Source of the DNA: Veillonella sp. DNF00869
GTDB taxonomy: Bacteria > Bacillota > Negativicutes > Veillonellales > Veillonellaceae
Length of the DNA: 64,000 nucleotides
Direction: 5' to 3'
NCBI RefSeq assembly: GCF_001553345.1
Contig: NZ_KQ960771.1
Location: 136,215 to 200,214 of the forward strand
A model generated the notes under the pieces. The model saw only the letters and a program-made list of their open reading frames with translations, did not search any database and was not told where the DNA came from. The position numbers were made by a program, and so were the translations under genes. Positions within the stretch are counted from its first letter, which is position 1. Every line of letters begins with the position of its first letter. This document shows positions 63,018 through 64,000 of the stretch, piece by piece.

Positions 63018-64000
63018 TGTTTTCAGAAGAAAATAAATTATTGATGGAAGAAAATTTAATACAGGCTATTAGAGAAATAGGAAGTACGTATATTCCTGGC
63101 AATTGGTTAAAGATACTAGTTCATATTGAATTATATTTAGGATCATATTGTGGCGACTTTATAGTTATATATAATGATGATTCATTTATAACTAGAAATG
63201 ATTTATTTATAGTCTCTAATTATCTCCGTGACGATATTTCAGGGCTAGGATTAGGAAAAATAGCTAATAGTGCTTATATTAGTCCAAAGGATGAAGAGAA
63301 TTGTCCTTTGGATATTGTGGAGTTAGAAGTGGGTGTTGACGGAAATAGTCAAATTAATTATTATGAAATTCCTCTAGATTATACATATCACGATACGCCA
63401 GAATTAATCTGGCAGTATAGAAAGATAGGGTATAAATGTCGTGTTCTTTGGGGGGATGAAGCAGCTAGTATAGTAAAGAAACAAAATATTATTCCAGAAA
63501 AAGTACTCAAAAATAGGATTAAATCTGTTGATTTAGTTGATACTTTGAATAATATAATTAAGAAAAAGCCACTTTATTTAAGAGATTTTATATCTAAGAA
63601 CTCTAAAAGAATGTATTTTCATTTAGATACAATCTGTGATAAGAAAAAATTGAATATCTATGTTGAGTATAAGGATAATACATGGATTAAAGAAAAAAAT
63701 ATACAATCAAAATTTGAAGGTACAGTGGATTTTAGAGTGCCAGCTGCTTATTGGGACTGGTTTAATGAGTTTTATGATATGCATAGAATTTTAGAAAAAA
63801 GATATACTTCCTTAGATTGTATATTTAATATTTCCACTGGTGAACTCTCTTATGTATATGACAATATCACAGAAGATAATTTTACTGATGAACTAGCTTT
63901 GATAAATGCCTGGGAAGAACGGTATTTCTCCCCGGAAGGAGAACCACTACATACGCATGCAGTAGCACCACATGAAGGATGTATCACAGGGACTATGCAC
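63017..64000 (+). CDS. Possible immunity protein to the nuclease toxin, open at the window end
   Basis: 328 codons from ATG 63017, preceded by GGAGG, with no stop before 64000. The protein is acidic and has repeated Tyr/Trp-rich stretches (IPGNWLKILVHIELYLGSYC, YWDWFNEFYDMHRILEKRY) and DCIFNISTGELSYVYDNIT, then INAWEERYF. The end of this block resembles the YezG/DUF600 immunity pattern (a beta-hairpin with YxYD, then a W-x-x-RYF), the group that protects against Endonuclea_NS toxins such as Bacillus YeeF. The similarity is weak; position directly after the nuclease remnant supports it. The last residues (PLHTHAVAPHEG) look different and may begin another domain. Confidence 0.55.
   Translation, partial: MFSEENKLLMEENLIQAIREIGSTYIPGNWLKILVHIELYLGSYCGDFIVIYNDDSFITRNDLFIVSNYLRDDISGLGLGKIANSAYISPKDEENCPLDIVELEVGVDGNSQINYYEIPLDYTYHDTPELIWQYRKIGYKCRVLWGDEAASIVKKQNIIPEKVLKNRIKSVDLVDTLNNIIKKKPLYLRDFISKNSKRMYFHLDTICDKKKLNIYVEYKDNTWIKEKNIQSKFEGTVDFRVPAAYWDWFNEFYDMHRILEKRYTSLDCIFNISTGELSYVYDNITEDNFTDELALINAWEERYFSPEGEPLHTHAVAPHEGCITGTMH

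Overview
The window reads as a chromosomal segment of a Negativicute, most likely Veillonella: a diderm (outer-membrane) member of the Firmicutes. Genus-level evidence is indirect. The DNA is AT-rich. Firmicute-type regulation is present (a T-box leader on the trp operon, a HutP-family protein, a SigH-type sigma factor). These sit beside outer-membrane functions: TonB-dependent receptors with C-terminal Phe beta-signals, and porin-like barrels.

Left part (1-17 kb). A truncated KilA-N (phage-type) gene is followed by a divergent metal or tetrapyrrole acquisition locus. On the minus strand lie a secreted CbiK-type chelatase and a BtuF/FhuD-type binding lipoprotein. On the plus strand lie two giant paralogous TonB-dependent receptors of about 1750 residues. 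Each appears to be a complete receptor fused to a second, porin-like beta-barrel. Candidate Fur boxes precede both receptors. A DUF4143 ATPase gene follows, preceded by an array of palindromes with an exact 40-bp period, then a DUF454 membrane protein and aroD.

Middle (18-58 kb). This is dense housekeeping DNA. It holds the trpEGD(CF)BA operon under a tryptophan T-box, a HutP-like gene, menB-menE-thioesterase, trmD with a second SPOUT methyltransferase, yebC and thiC with a TPP riboswitch. Next come rpsB-tsf and pyrH-frr-(85-aa gene)-uppS-cdsA-dxr-rseP-ispG-proS (translation, undecaprenyl and isoprenoid synthesis, membrane proteolysis). The tmRNA gene lies on the minus strand, followed by sigH-secG-rnr-smpB and a PHP phosphoesterase. 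An Asp23/P-loop protein, miaB-mutS-mutL, an RsmJ-like methyltransferase, miaA and a methionine gamma-lyase-family enzyme complete the block. tmRNA, SmpB and RNase R, which act together in ribosome rescue, are all within about 4 kb.

Right part (58-64 kb). This is an accessory region of small, AT-rich, mostly unrecognised genes. It contains paralogous short acidic proteins in a cassette flanked by identical terminators. It also contains a partly decayed tandem duplication of a module (small membrane protein, ribbon-helix-helix-like protein, three-TM protein) and a candidate independently transcribed structured RNA. At the end are a frameshifted remnant of a secreted-type DNA/RNA endonuclease domain and a possible immunity gene running off the edge. 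It looks like the decayed tail of a polymorphic-toxin/immunity locus.

Best candidates for undescribed biology are the receptor-porin double-barrel fusions with their secreted chelatase, the 40-bp operator-like array, the TPP leader in which one strand appears to compete for the thiC ribosome-binding site, and the small RNA near 59.9 kb.
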